Source: Schistocephalus solidus (Eukaryota > Platyhelminthes > Cestoda > Diphyllobothriidea > Diphyllobothriidae). Taken from it: a stretch of 64,000 nucleotides of DNA. A program made the position numbers and the translations under genes. Where the stretch lies: positions 248,001-312,000 of the forward strand of contig WEDG01002913.1 in assembly GCA_017591395.1 (NCBI GenBank), in the 5' to 3' direction. This document shows positions 24,495 to 37,779 of this stretch, piece after piece; the first letter of the stretch is position 1, and each line of letters begins with the position of its first letter. The notes under the pieces are model-generated. The model was given only the letters and a program-made list of their open reading frames with translations, searched no databases and had not been told where the DNA came from.

Positions 24495-24969
24495 TCAGAA
24501 ACCATTCGGGAACCAGTCCACACTTTCCAAGTGAACAGCAAAATTTTTCCTAATTGGTACGCAACACCTCCCATTGCAACGGGAAGGAAGTTGACTGAAA
24601 TTGGCCCTCCTTGATGGCCTCATAAACAGGTAACCGGGTAGCGAAGTCAGCCCTAAAGTGCATAGAAAGGCTACCAACATGAAACAGACCCTACGCTTTA
24701 TCAGTCCCCGGTGACGCCCTTGCACAAACACGCTAGAGCGCAGACAAAGGGTTTAAAGACACGTCATCGACCCTGGAGTAAGAGAGTCTAACGTCCGGTA
24801 TCTCCACAACTAATTTGCAAGGAATGAATGCTCTTGTAGCCTCATAAATTGATGCTTCCTCCCTCTTCGGGATAAAAAGTGTGGGAGATGTATCAATGAT
24901 CTGATGCTCTTTACCCGAGGCCTGAACCGTATCCGAATTGTCACACTTTGCTGCCTTCGGCTGAGGCAA
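24495..24969 (-). other. Possible exons of an unrecognised protein
   Basis: Two minus-strand segments share a theme: EEASIYEATRAFIPCKLVVE (about 24805-24865) and LPVYEAIKEGQFQSTSFPL (about 24585-24640). The second follows an acceptor-like TTTCTATGCACTTTAG. The pattern could reflect Ig-like domains, but evidence is weak and splice structure unresolved. Confidence 0.2.
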
Positions 24970-25133
24970 ACGTTAGCATAGTTTCTATTTTGTTCGTCGG
25001 ACAGGAGCTACAGATAGATCCGTGATTAGCTTCAGCGTATATCCTACTGAGTCAGCCCGGGTTGAACCCCAACCAAAAGATTAAACAGTTCAAAAGTTCG
25101 ATCGATATCTGTCTGTCCTGTGTCGTGGAAAAA

Positions 25134-25739
25134 ATGCCAAATCGCTTGTCAGGATTAACCTTTATGTGGCTTCTTCTTCTCATGCAGGTTTCACATGAAC
25201 ACATCGCGAAAACGATCAAAGGATTAATCGGAGAGAAAGCAAATGAACACATAGCGGGCACCGGTGGTAAGCGGTAAATTGCTGACAAGTTTACGGAGAG
25301 TAGAAAAGTTTTGGTGTTATGCTGGTACTACAGAGAAGTGTTTCTTAACTTATCCGAAGGAGATGCTGAGAGAGGACGCGGAAAAATACTGTGAACAGCA
25401 CGATCTAAAAATTTTTTGTCCGACCGTCGAAGAGGAGGCGCAGGTAAACGAAATTTGCCGATCCTAAACTTTGTTCCCAGCAAAAGAATTTCCAAGCGGG
25501 AATACACTATTTCTTGCGCCCAACGAGGGTGGAATCCTATTACACAGACGGAGATGATTTTCCTATCTACCTGTAAGCCCTTTCTGCCCACTGGCTTTGT
25601 CTTAATCAAGCTTTTTCGGTCTAGAAACTTCCATAACCACACGGTGGCCGAATCCGGCGCGTGTCTCTGTTTTGAAGTGAGAAGAGGAATGTCCCCCTGT
25701 GAGTGCACTACCTTGCATCACGTTGTTTGCGAATTTTAA
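25134..25739 (+). CDS. Secreted C-type-lectin-like protein, four exons
   Basis: I join four exons, 25134-25266, 25301-25443, 25481-25572 and 25625-25739, giving 160 residues. All introns start GT and end AG, and the phases match (1, 0, 2). The introns are only 34, 37 and 52 nt. Residues 1-22 form a signal peptide with the core LTFMWLLLLMQV. A C-type-lectin-like domain follows. FWCYAGTTEKCF provides the extra N-terminal Cys pair of long-form domains. LREDAEKYC provides the first core Cys. DGDDFPIY lies mid-domain, and CLCF, CEC and terminal VVCEF provide the remaining Cys. No EPN or QPD sugar-binding motif is visible, so carbohydrate binding is doubtful. It may act as a secreted or surface protein. 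The alternative, a pseudogene, is made less likely by the consistent phases and intact frame. There is no evident polyadenylation signal nearby. Confidence 0.65.
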
Positions 25740-25884
25740 CCATCAGCATGAAATTACATGTACCTGTATGGCTACCAATTATACTCCTCGCCAAATTTCG
25801 TCTTATGCTCTATCTCAGTCAAAAAATCCGCTTTAGGTTAAGTCATCGTCGTAACAGACTCCAAAAAGATCCTGAAGTTAAAAT

Positions 25885-26022
25885 TACATGCGTTCGACTT
25901 ATGATCAGCAGGTTGCGAGTGCGATCCTTGGGTGGGTCACCAGTCGGGGTTGGGTATGGCCGGCTGACGACGGCTAATAAGCCAGAAATGGCCACTCCAA
26001 TCCCCCTTGTCTTTTTCAGTTA
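25885..26022 (+). repeat. SINE copy
   Basis: The degraded tRNA-like head includes ATCAGCAGGTTGCGAGTGCG, near the B-box position. The body follows: GGGTTGGGTATGGCCGGCTG, ACGACGGCTAATAAGCCAGA, AATGGCCACTCCAATCCCCC, TTGTCTTTTTC. Confidence 0.75.
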
Positions 26023-26499
26023 CGCTATTCTCCATGCATATATATGAAAGTGTGTTTCTCACCGATCTGCTTAAGGAACATGTATGTTCCGTTGTGCCCT
26101 GGAGCTGAGACTAGAGCCCTCGCGGGCGATCGCATAGTGAATCCCAGGTGTTCCACACTTGGGATTATATATATACATGTTCGCAGGTGGACTCACCTGA
26201 CTAGTCTGTGCATGGTTAATTTTCCCCCGACTTCAATAAATTTGTTAAACCACTCCAGAGGCTTCCTGTCACGGTAGTGGGCTATTCCGGTTATTTTTCT
26301 GCCCCCTTATTTTGGTCCCTGATAGCTGTCTCTGTTCCATGTACAATCTCAACTCCATGTGATATGAGAAAGCGAAAAATATCTTCCAAGACGTTCTTAA
26401 GGGGTAGAGCAGCGTTTTTCAAAATCTGGGTTTGTCACACCCTGGCCTCTCGTCTCTTAGTCACATGCACCGGTTGAAAAATTTGCGCAGATATCCATT
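26023..26499. other. No recognised gene
   Basis: No supported coding frame; a short AT-rich tract at 26165-26177. Confidence 0.3.
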
Positions 26500-27180
26500 C
26501 GTCCATCAACGTTCATCCAAAATATAATAAGTATGCAACCCTGTCTTCTGCTTCACGGCCGATAAAACGCCCCAGCTCCACAGTGTTTGTGATTGATCGA
26601 ACGGTTGCATTTTAAACCGAGTACTTGCATCGTAGTTGTCCCTTTCCTGGACGCTTTGGAGGTTGACGTCACAAGAATCGTTGCGGCAGACGAGGACATC
26701 AAGGAAAGCCAGCAAATTTTCTATCTCCCCATTTATTGAAATCGCATGTCCAGAACAATAGCACTGAGAGGTTCTCAGGAACTAAGCACCTGATCCAATT
26801 TTAGAGCAAGATAGCAGCCCCATGCCGAACCAAGAATTACGGTTTGTAGTGTTGGAAAACTAGTGCCTTCAACCGTCACTAGACCACCTCAGCCATATGT
26901 CTCAAAACCGGTGAACCCACTAGTCTGACATTCACCTGCGCGTAGATTGTTCCGACAAAGGTGACGTTTCTTCTTGAAACAGACTTTCAGGAGCTGGACG
27001 CTTTAGGCTTGTCCTATGCAACCATCCGTTTCCTTGTATTTTTAGCATTAACTCGATGTTATCGACTGCCAGCTTCTGGGGATAGAAGTGAAGAGGTAAG
27101 CTGAACGCTGACGAATTGACCGCGGTATCTGAACCAGACGTTAAAAGGTGCGGCACCGAAACACTTTGCCAGTTCATAAG
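26500..27180 (-). mobile_element. Penelope-like element fragment (reverse transcriptase)
   Basis: Read on minus, the RT of Penelope-like elements is recognisable in order. LHFYPQKLAVDNIELML (about 27046-27096) comes first. Then FVGTIYAQVNVRLVGSP (about 26910-26960) matches the family's G-T-x-Y-x-Q-x-x-G-x-x-M-G-S-P block. Then LLAFLDVLVCRNDS (about 26675-26720) matches its F-L-D-V-L-V-x-R block. Frames change between them, and key glycines of the middle block are substituted, so the fragment is dead. The GIY-YIG endonuclease expected at the C-terminal end is not visible. Confidence 0.6.
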
Positions 27181-27184
27181 TTAG

Positions 27185-27616
27185 TTGGCCATTGAGTGGA
27201 AGAGATGGAGCGTCCTCTTTGGGCGGTTATGGAACAGCAGGGACACTTTCTTGGGCTCGCACCAGGATCTGACCACAGCTCGCTGTGGACAGCCGAAAAT
27301 GCAACAGGAAGCCTCTGGAGTCGGTTATCGAATAAAGTGGAGTTGGGGACAAATTAACCCTCACTTACAACCTCAAAGATTACTTCATACGCGGATGCTC
27401 GAACACGCAGCAGCAGAAGCAGCAGTAAGGAGTAGTGATGTCAGCTCTCAGGTCCTTGCACATTCGTCGAGACACTACCAAACCTTAAAGTTCGACGAGG
27501 GCAAAATTATCACAAGAGTTTACAACCAAGTTGGTCACGAACTGCTTGAATCATGGTTTTCCGGTCCGCAATCTATTACTGAGCCCAATGGTCTTCCCCT
27601 CCGTGCTCTGTGCTAA
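27185..27616 (+). other. 143-codon open frame, unrecognised
   Basis: An uninterrupted plus frame beginning MAIEWKRWSVLFGRLWNS. It includes an Ala/Glu-rich stretch, LEHAAAEAAVRSSD, coming from a CAG-rich run (27403-27425). No family is recognised. It abuts the Penelope-like fragment on the other strand and may be its antisense or unrelated. Confidence 0.15.
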
Positions 27617-30040
<2,424 letters not shown>

Positions 30041-30619
30041 GGGGTGTAGGGGTACTAGTTAGGGGCAGCACCACACAGCTTGCATTTGGTCGCTCCATTT
30101 GTCTCATACAGGTGGTGAATGCTCCTGTGGCCGCTCTAACTGGTACCCAACTCTCACCTGTGGCTCCTCGAAGCTGGTTCTTCCCAGCGGCCACACCCCG
30201 GGCAACCGTCACGACCGGCGGGCTAAACCAGGTGAGGGTCTCCGGTGTTGTGTGTGCCTCCACACCCGGTATGTCTGACTCCCGAACTTCCCATCTCTCC
30301 CCTCTCAAAAAGTCCTACGGTGGGGGCGACAGCAACCCCGTAGGCGGCCCAGACTAACTCGGGTCGTTCTTCCACTAAACCAAAACCGTGACCCATAGTG
30401 GAGTTCGGCAGCCGTCTGGGATGTCCGAGCAGCCCTATTTAGGACAGCACTGCTTGCCTCCTCGCGGAGGAAGGGGCTAGAAAATGTGCCCTAAAAAAAT
30501 GCTGGTTCTCACGTCTTCTGCAGCCGGCCGCGGCTCGCAGATCGCAAACTACGCGGTCGTAAAACTCAAACAAACAACAATACCCCCCGTCCTCATCCCC
30601 CTCGCCATACTCTCCAGGC
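30041..30619 (+). other. 5' leader of LINE copy 3
   Basis: This stretch precedes the endonuclease motifs. It contains no known domain and several stops in each frame. It is the only copy of this leader in the window, because copies 2 and 4 are 5' truncated. It should hold the internal promoter, but no recognisable promoter element is visible. Confidence 0.5.
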
Positions 30620-31440
30620 TGCTCGGGTGAGTCCACTCACACTAGCAGCCTGGAATGTTCGTTCCCTTTTAGACAATCCTAGGAGCAACCGGCCGAACGG
30701 CGGACGGCGCTAGTCGCTCGGGAACTGGCGCGCTACAAGGTGGACATTGCTGCTCTCAGCGAGACCCGATTCTCTGAGCAGGGTCAGTTGGAGGAGGTGG
30801 GGCCAGCTACACCTTCTTCTGGAGCGGCCGGCCAAAGGCAGAGCGACGCGACGCTGGTGTTGCCTTTGCCATCCGTAACGACATCGTGGACGTCTGCCCT
30901 GTCTGCCGCAGGGTATCAATGATCGCCTGATGAGCCTCCGCCTGCCTCTTCGGGGAGACCAGTTCGCCACCATCATCAGCGCCTACGCTCCCCCAATGAC
31001 GAGCTCTGATGCGGCGAAGGACCAATTCTACGAGGACCTGCACGCCTTGCTGGCGACTGTGCTGAAAGAGGACAAGTTAATTGTCCTTGGTGACTTCAAT
31101 GCCCGCGTCGGGACGGACCACGCTGCCTGGCAGGGAGTGCTGGGTCCCCACGGTCTGGTAGCTGCAACGCTAACGGCTCTCCTTCTTCTGCGCACGTGTG
31201 CGGAACACCGTCTCCTGCTGTCCAACGACCTTCTTCCGCCTTCCGACGCGGGAGAAGGCCACGTGGATGCACCCTCGGTCGCGGCGCTGGCATCTGCTGG
31301 ACTATGTTCTCGTCCGGAGGCGAGATCGACAGGACGTGCTGGTAACCAAGGCGATCCGCGATGCCGATGGTTGGACAGATCACCGCCTCGTCATCTCCCC
31401 AGATGAGGCTCCGACTGCAACCCCGACGAAGGCCCCAAGG
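30620..31440 (+). pseudogene. APE-type endonuclease of LINE copy 3
   Basis: The exonuclease/endonuclease/phosphatase-type domain has all its usual landmarks: LTLAAWNVRSLLDN (about 30636-30678), IAALSETRFSEQG (about 30746-30783), the [10 protein letters not shown] block (about 30857-30887), [11 protein letters not shown] (about 30964-30996), [15 protein letters not shown] (about 31077-31121), [15 protein letters not shown] (about 31293-31340) and WTDHRLVIS (about 31372-31398). These match the Asn, Glu, Tyr, Asp/Asn, Asp and His catalytic positions of the family. A frame change near 30800 breaks it. Database searches will report it as craniofacial development protein 2-like, because that vertebrate name reflects an RTE endonuclease. 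Confidence 0.85.
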
Positions 31441-33290
31441 TAAGAGGCCGCCATGTAAGTTAAATACTCTTTTATTAAATTTGCCTGCTCACCGTTTTGA
31501 TTTCAGCAACCAAATAACCGAGAAACTGGAGGACCTGCATGCTCCAGATGATAACGATACCGTGGAGACACGATGGTGTCAACTGCGAAATGTCATCCAG
31601 TCCACCGCCCTCGATGTACTCGGACGCGCACACCGTCGACACCAGGACTGGTTTGACGACAATGACGCCGACATCAGCAACTTACTCGCGGAGAAGAATA
31701 GACTACACAAAGCCTACATGGACCTTCGGACTGACGCCACCAAAGCAGCCTTTTTCAGATGCCGGCGCCTTGTACAACAACGGCTGCGGGAGATGCAGGA
31801 TGCCTGGATGATCCGAAAGGCTGAAGAAATCCAGGGTATGCGGACCGCAATGAAATGAAAAACTTTTTCAAAGCCATCAAGGCCATCTACGGCCCGTGTA
31901 TCAAGGGGTCCGCACCGCTGCTCAGCTCTGATGGGACAACACTGCTGACAGAGAAATCGCAAATTCTGAAGCGCTGGGCCGAGCACTTCAGAAGTGTCCT
32001 TAATTGCTCATCAGCCATCTCCGATGCTGCCATTGACCGGCTCCCCTCAAGTGGACACGAACAATGACCTGGATCTGCCGCCTTCCCTACCAGAAACCAT
32101 CCGGGCCGTGCAGCAGATTTCCAGCGGTAAAGCACCGGGATCCGACGCAATCCCACCGGAAGTCTACAAGCACGGTGGGCCCCGGCTGATGGCAGAACTC
32201 ACAACACTCTTCCAGGAGATGTGGCGCCAAGGACAAGTTCCTCAGGATTTCAAAGACGCGACCATCGTCCATCTCTACAAACGGAAGGGGGAACCGGCAA
32301 CTCTGTGATAATCACAGAGGCATCTCGTTGCTCAACATCGCCGGGAAGATCTTCGCCCGTATCCTTCTCAATCGTCTTAACGGTCATCTAGAGCAGGGCC
32401 TGCTCCCGAAAGCCAATGTGGCTTCCGCCGACACCGCGGGACAACCGATATGATCTTCGCCGCCCGCCAGCTACAAGAGAAGTGTCAGGAGATGCGAACT
32501 CACCTTTACACTACCTTCGTGGATCTAACGAAAGCCTTTGACACGGTGAATCGTGACGGACTGTGGAAAGTCATGCAGAAATTTGGTTGTCCTGAGCGGT
32601 TCACGCACATGGTGCGTCAGCTTCATGACGGGATGACGGCGCGCGTCACTGACAACGGACGGTATCCGAAGCATTCGCAGTGACCAACGGAGTAAAGCAG
32701 GGCTGCGTACTGGCCCCCACCCTCTTCAGTCTCATGTTCTCGGCTATGCTGATGGACGCCTACCGTGATGAGCAGCCTGGTATTCGCATCGCCTACAGAA
32801 CTGACGGGCGCCTTCTCAACAGTCGGCGTATGCAGGCTCCAACGCGCGTGTCTACGACTACAGTCCATGACTTGCTCTTCGCGGACGACTGCGCCCCTTA
32901 ACACCGTGACGGAGGAGGACATGCAAAGGAGCATGGACCTCTTCGCCGAAGGCTGCGCCGATTTTGGATTAACAATCAGTACAGCCAAAACGGTTGTCAT
33001 GCACCAGCCGCCACCCAGCGCGGAATACAATGCTCCTCGAATCAATGTCAACGGTGCTCAACTCAAAAACGTGGAGACCTTCGCTTATCTAGGAAGCACG
33101 ATTTCGCGCAACACGAGAATCGATGACGAGGTTGCCCAACGGATTTCCAAAGTTAGTCAGGCCTTCGGCCGGCTGCAGGCCTCCGTGTGGAATCGCCACG
33201 GTATTCACCTGAACACCAAACTGAAGATGTACAAGGCCGTCGTCTTGACGACACTCCTTTACGGAGCGGAAACCTGACCGTCTACTCGAA
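31441..33290 (+). pseudogene. Reverse transcriptase of LINE copy 3
   Basis: RT motifs follow in order: KLNTLLLNLPAHRFDF (bridging region, about 31457-31506), SGKAPGSDAIPPEVY (about 32123-32167), FKDATIVHLYKRKG (about 32249-32290), HRGISLLNIAGKIFARILLN (about 32313-32370), FVDLTKAFDTVNRDGLW (about 32517-32567), VTNGVKQGCVLAPTLFS (about 32680-32732) and the catalytic LLFADD (32872-32889). A one-base insertion straight after FADD creates a stop. [18 protein letters not shown] (about 33080-33133) follows. The upstream CCCAAG-GTAAGA to TTTCAG stretch (31434-31506) looks like an intron but is coding in all copies. Confidence 0.87.
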
Positions 33291-34236
33291 CCAAGCCAGG
33301 AAGCTGAATCACTTTCATCTCAGCTGCCTCCGCAGAATACTGAAGCTGAGATGGCAAGACAGGATACCGGACACGGAAGTCCTGGAGCGGACTGGAATCC
33401 TCAGCATCCATGCCATGCTGAGGCAAGTGCAGCTGCGATGGAGCGGCCACTTGGTAAGAATGGACGACGAGCGACTACCCAAACGACTTTTCTACGGAGA
33501 TGTCGCTACGGGTTCTCGTCGGCAGGGGGGTCAAAAACGACGCTACAAGGACACTTTGAAGAAATCGCTGAAGCAACTGCAAATCAACTCGGCGACCTGG
33601 GAAGACCTCGCCCAGGATAGACCGGCATGGAGAAGATCAGTGAAGACTGGTTCAGCAATCTACGAGGCCAACCGGATCGCCGCCGCCAAGGCCAAAAGAG
33701 CGGCACGAAAGTCACCAGCGCCCCGCACCAACACCGCCAATGCCCAGGCCCTGCCAACATGCCCGCGCTGTCAACGCATCTTCCGCGCGCGAATCGGCCT
33801 GGTCGGACATCTTCGGACGCAATGCACCAACAATCCCACAATTCCAATTTCTACGTCAAATTCTGCCAACCCTCATTCTGACTCCCCCACCCTCACTCCC
33901 GGCATCAATTCCATTACTCCCACCATCATAGAGACCACATCCATCTACTCATCGCCTGTTACCCCCACCACCGCAACCACCATTGCCTTCGCCTTCACTA
34001 CTACCACCACAACCACCATCAGCGATGGGGAATCTCTCCTAAGCTGTACTCAATGCGACCGCACATTCACCTCACGCATCGGCCTGGTCGGTCACTTGCG
34101 AATACATCGTACAGAGACCGGTGAGCCAGTGCCTGGAACACCATCACACAGCAGAGATCGTCGCCTCCACTGCCCCTCACTGTACTCGCGCATTCACTCA
34201 TCGCATGGGCCTATTCGGTCACATGCGCATCCATGA
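33187..34236 (+). CDS. RT C-terminal region fused in frame to zinc fingers (LINE copy 3)
   Basis: This open frame is the direct evidence for the fusion. After about 30 out-of-frame residues it carries the RT C-terminal motifs [32 protein letters not shown] and [19 protein letters not shown], then a basic connector ([17 protein letters not shown]). Without interruption it continues into a C2HC finger (CPRC and [15 protein letters not shown], about 33751-33816), a Ser/Thr/Pro-rich spacer, and a C2H2 finger (CTQC and [14 protein letters not shown], about 34048-34110). An extra base near 34170 disrupts the next finger. The fingers probably guide target or template binding, but that is inference. 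Confidence 0.8.
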   Translation: MESPRYSPEHQTEDVQGRRLDDTPLRSGNLTVYSNQARKLNHFHLSCLRRILKLRWQDRIPDTEVLERTGILSIHAMLRQVQLRWSGHLVRMDDERLPKRLFYGDVATGSRRQGGQKRRYKDTLKKSLKQLQINSATWEDLAQDRPAWRRSVKTGSAIYEANRIAAAKAKRAARKSPAPRTNTANAQALPTCPRCQRIFRARIGLVGHLRTQCTNNPTIPISTSNSANPHSDSPTLTPGINSITPTIIETTSIYSSPVTPTTATTIAFAFTTTTTTTISDGESLLSCTQCDRTFTSRIGLVGHLRIHRTETGEPVPGTPSHSRDRRLHCPSLYSRIHSSHGPIRSHAHP

Positions 34237-34550
34237 CAGCGGAATTCACCACAATGCCGACAACACCGATACACCATTCACACCCTCCGCTCCTGCCATT
34301 CTTAGCGCCCCTGCCACCCCCACTACCATGAATGACATCGCCCCAGCCTCTACCGATTTCTCCTGCCCACACTGCGCCCGCAACTTCAACTCACGCATCG
34401 GCCTGGTCGGTCACCTGCGAATCCATCGCACGGAGGTTGGTGAACCAGTGCCTGGGGCTCCGACATACAGTCGACGCGCCCGCCTTCACTGACCTCCTTG
34501 CTCCCGCACATTTACACACCGCATGGGCCTCTTAGGACACATGCACTCTC
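34130..34550 (+). pseudogene. Remaining zinc fingers of LINE copy 3
   Basis: After the frame change near 34170, a finger ending [10 protein letters not shown] (34205-34234) and [17 protein letters not shown] (about 34366-34416) are readable in one frame (34121-34492). A stop in place of Cys at 34490-34492 truncates the last finger, whose MGLLGHM remnant lies near 34523-34543. The layout matches the three fingers of copy 1. Confidence 0.7.
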
Positions 34551-34639
34551 CACGACAACCTCCGGTAAACCACCGGAGGCTAAGCTGCATCAGCACACAC
34601 TACCTACACCAATACATCGACTACACCCTCACAATCACC

Positions 34640-35424
34640 ATTTACCAGAGTATATCACGGTTTCCTAGAAACCGTGGCTGGGAAGTCTGCCAATCTGACG
34701 CTTCCACCAGACCACGCCGTCGGCTCAGTGTATGTGCTGTGTGTGTCGAGTGGCTGACCAGTGGACTGGGAGTCAGACGGCGATGGCTGCTCCATATCCC
34801 CCTGAGTTTGTGAATCCTGGTGTGTGCGTTATGGGGGCCAGGTCGTGCTGTGGCGCGCGAAGACGGGTACGCCGATCCGTCAGTTAATGTGCTCACTCCC
34901 ACATCAGGCAACTGACCGGCTCGGACAGTAGTCTGACTGTGGGGTGGGGGAGAGAGTGAGGTCGACAGCTCAGTGCATATTCCTCACTATAAACAATCTG
35001 ACGCGCTTGAAACTATCACGGTGCGCTAAAAGCCGTGGCTTGGAAGGTTGCCAACTGACGGGATAACTCGGACCGCGTGGTCAGCCCAATGTGTGTTTTG
35101 TGTGGAGTGGCTGACTGGCGGACTGAGAGTCAGGTTGCAATGGCTCCTTCTTAATGTGGCCTTTATGGCACTCCCACCCGTGGGATCCGAGCCAGGTGTG
35201 GTGGCACGCCCAGGGCGGCTCCGGCCGCGCTAGCCACCTGCGCCCTCTCCCATCTCCGGTCTTCTTGACTCTGTCTTGACACCGGGCTCAGGTGGGGAGG
35301 AGGAGAGAGTGCGGTAGCTGCAGCGCAAGGCTACTATCACTTAAAACTAATTCACGCGCAAGTCATCGTCCCTGCACCACCTGGTGTGGAGCATACGGTG
35401 GACCTCGTCGAAATCGACGGTCGA
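34640..35424 (+). repeat. 3' tail of LINE copy 3: dimer of ~365-bp monomers
   Basis: The first monomer starts with the stem-loop at 34656-34676 (9-bp stem, CTA loop) and the second with the stem-loop at 35017-35037 (CACGG with CCGTG), 361 bases apart. The end of the second monomer (from the TGGTGGCACGCC block on) is homologous to the ~370-bp tandem units. Confidence 0.82.
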
Positions 35425-35452
35425 ACTGTCGTGTGTGTGTGTGTGTGGTGTG

Positions 35453-36600
35453 TGCCCCTAAACGGGCCACGTGGTAGATGCGTTGGACCAACACGGGGCC
35501 ATATTAGGGCACGGCAGGCGTTATTCGGGTTGCGCTCCCACAACAAATGCCGAACATGGAGGTGTGGTGGCACGCCTAGGGGCGGCTAGGACTTAGGGGA
35601 CCCGGCCGCGCCAGCCACCTGCGTCCTCTCCCGCCTCCGGTCTTCTTGACTCTGTCTTGACACCGGGCTCAGGTGGGGAGGAGGAGAGAGTGCGGTAGAT
35701 GCAGCGCAAGTCTACTATCACTTTAAAACTAAATCACGCGCAAGTCACCGTCCCTGCTCCACTTTCCCATGGAGCATACGGTGGACATCGTCGGACTACG
35801 ACGGTCGAACTGTCGTGTGTGTGTGTGTGCCCCCTAAACGGGCCACGTGGTAGATGCGTTGGACCAACACGGGGGCCACATTAGGGCACGGCAGGCGTTA
35901 TTCGGGTTGCGCTCCCACAACAAATGCCGAACATGGAGGTGTGGTGGCACGCCTAGGGGCGGCTAGGACTTAGGGGACCCAGCCGCGCCAGCCACCTGCG
36001 TCCTCTCCCGCCTCCGGTCTTCTTGACTCTGTCTTGACACCGGGCTCAGGTGGGGGAGGAGGAGGGAGTGCGGTAGATGCAGCGCAAGTCTACTATCACT
36101 TTAAACTAAATCACGCGCAAGTCACCGTCCCTGCTCCACTTTCCCATGGAGCATACGGTGGACATCGTCGAACTACGACGGTCGAACTGTCGTGTGTGTG
36201 TGAGAGAATGTGTGTATAGATACCCTAAACGGGCCACGTAGTAGATGCGCTGAACCAACACGTGGGACAAATCAGGGTGGGACGGGGTTTATTATTCTGG
36301 GATGAGGTCCCATAACAAATGCCGAACATGGGGTGTGAGCGTGCCCAACATGGACACGCGTAGGTGCAGGCTCATGCCGCACCCCGCTCTTCCACTCCAT
36401 GGGATATACTTCATATGCGTCCAACCCCGCTGCTGGTATTCTTCTTTACATCGGGCACGGGCGAGTAAGGGAAGCGAGAGTGAGATAGACGCGGTTAAAG
36501 TCTGCTATCACTTAAAACTAATTTGTGCACAAGTCATCGTCCCTGCACCACCCTTCTGTTGAGCATACGGTGGACATTTTCGGACTAAGACGGTCAAACT
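35453..36600 (+). repeat. Array of ~370-bp units downstream of LINE copy 3
   Basis: Units start near 35453 and 35830, with (TG)n junctions, and a third diverged unit runs from about 36224 to 36600. The first two are almost identical to those at 28534-30040. The third has many substitutions (for example ACCCTAAACGGGCCACGTAG at its start), so it is older or degenerating at the edge. Confidence 0.88.
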
Positions 36601-37779
36601 GAGATGTGTGACAGAGATGGAGAGAGTAAGAGGAAGAGAATAGCTTTACTAACGGCTGTTCTTCAATAAACTCCAATCGATCTGAAGTATTATTTCCAAG
36701 GGAAAAAAGGCTTTCACCAGAAACTACGGACAAACAGTCGAATTGAGGTGACGGTTTTGTAATTTTGCTGAAGTCTTCAGGGCAACCTGTTGGACACAAC
36801 AGGCGATCAGTATCACCCCTAGCTTTGCAAGGAGGAAAAGTGCGTGAACAGTGTCACATACTTGTACTTGTGTTAACTGGAATACTGTAAAGCTTTGAAC
36901 TGCTCTATGCGAGATCGAGGCCCGGACTGCATTGGCCCTTCGTAATTGAGTCTTATGGCAACTCTCTTCAGAACATGATGGAAGCCTCACTCACTGAGGG
37001 TCGTTTTACCTGTTTTGCGCGTAAATGCGGTTGCATTCTGGTTGGCCACTGCGCCTGCATCAATCTACAATCATATTGGCCGATCTACCTCTGGGAGTTT
37101 TACTTGGTACGGCTGAGATCCTGTCTGCTCTGCACCGGCCTCGATAATCTCTGGTAATGGACCTCTCCAGACAGGACGATCCGCGGCAGTGGATCAAAAC
37201 AACTCAACCCCTTCTCTTTGCCAGTGACGGAGAGTGAATACCGAAGATCCAAAACTACTTCCATGTTTCAAGTTGAATTGACCTTTTACGTTTTGATTTG
37301 ATCTCCTCTTTGACGCTTCCAAGTGAGCAACGGTGCCGGATCAAGGGCAGTAACACTGAACTCCTGGGGTAGGTGACGAAGAAAGGGCCCAAACAGCTTC
37401 AGTAGTTTTTCTCTTGGATGCCCGGTATATCCCTGCGCTGTTATGGCAGCGATTGCAGACTTTCTCATCTGAGACCAAGTCGGCGTACTTCACTCGAGGA
37501 TGGTTCTCCAGCAACAGTGGTCAAACGGGTCCAGTTTTTGCTCATCTTCCAAGTGCAACGCCCACCATTCACAATTATAAGAAAGGTTTCACCATGTGGG
37601 CTTACGATACATGCGAATCTTCGTGATGACGGAGATGTCGTGTCAGGTCCACAGACACTTTCTAAGGTTTGGTCACGGTTCATCTTTACTTAGGACACGG
37701 GGATATTTACCCTTCCTGAAATAATGCGCGAGGCCATCTTTATTAATTTGACAGGACGTTTATATTCCTGTATGCTGCT
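36601..37779. other. No recognised gene
   Basis: Short frames only, the longest 93 residues; none recognised. Confidence 0.3.

Larger units (their letters stand above)
30041..35424 (+). mobile_element. LINE with zinc-finger C-terminus, copy 3 (most complete)
   Basis: A near full-length APE-class non-LTR retrotransposon, RTE-like in appearance: 5' leader (30041-30620), endonuclease, reverse transcriptase, Lys/Arg-rich connector, zinc fingers, and dimeric 3' tail ending at GGTCGAACTGTCGTGTG. (TG)n tracts bound it at 30010-30040 and 35425-35448, and ~370-bp units lie on both sides. At least eight frame changes (for example near 30800, 31855, 32045, 32305, 32660, 32895, 33275 and 34170) make it inactive, although most stretches between them are well conserved. 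There is no separate ORF1. Confidence 0.9.

Noticed and set aside
31434..31506. Intron-like stretch (CCCAAG GTAAGA ... TTTGATTTCAG) in LINE copy 3, also at 8331-8400 and, on minus, 48365-48440
   Set aside because: In all three copies it is open and codes the conserved segment KLNTLLLNLPAH that other elements of this type also have; it is coding, not an intron.
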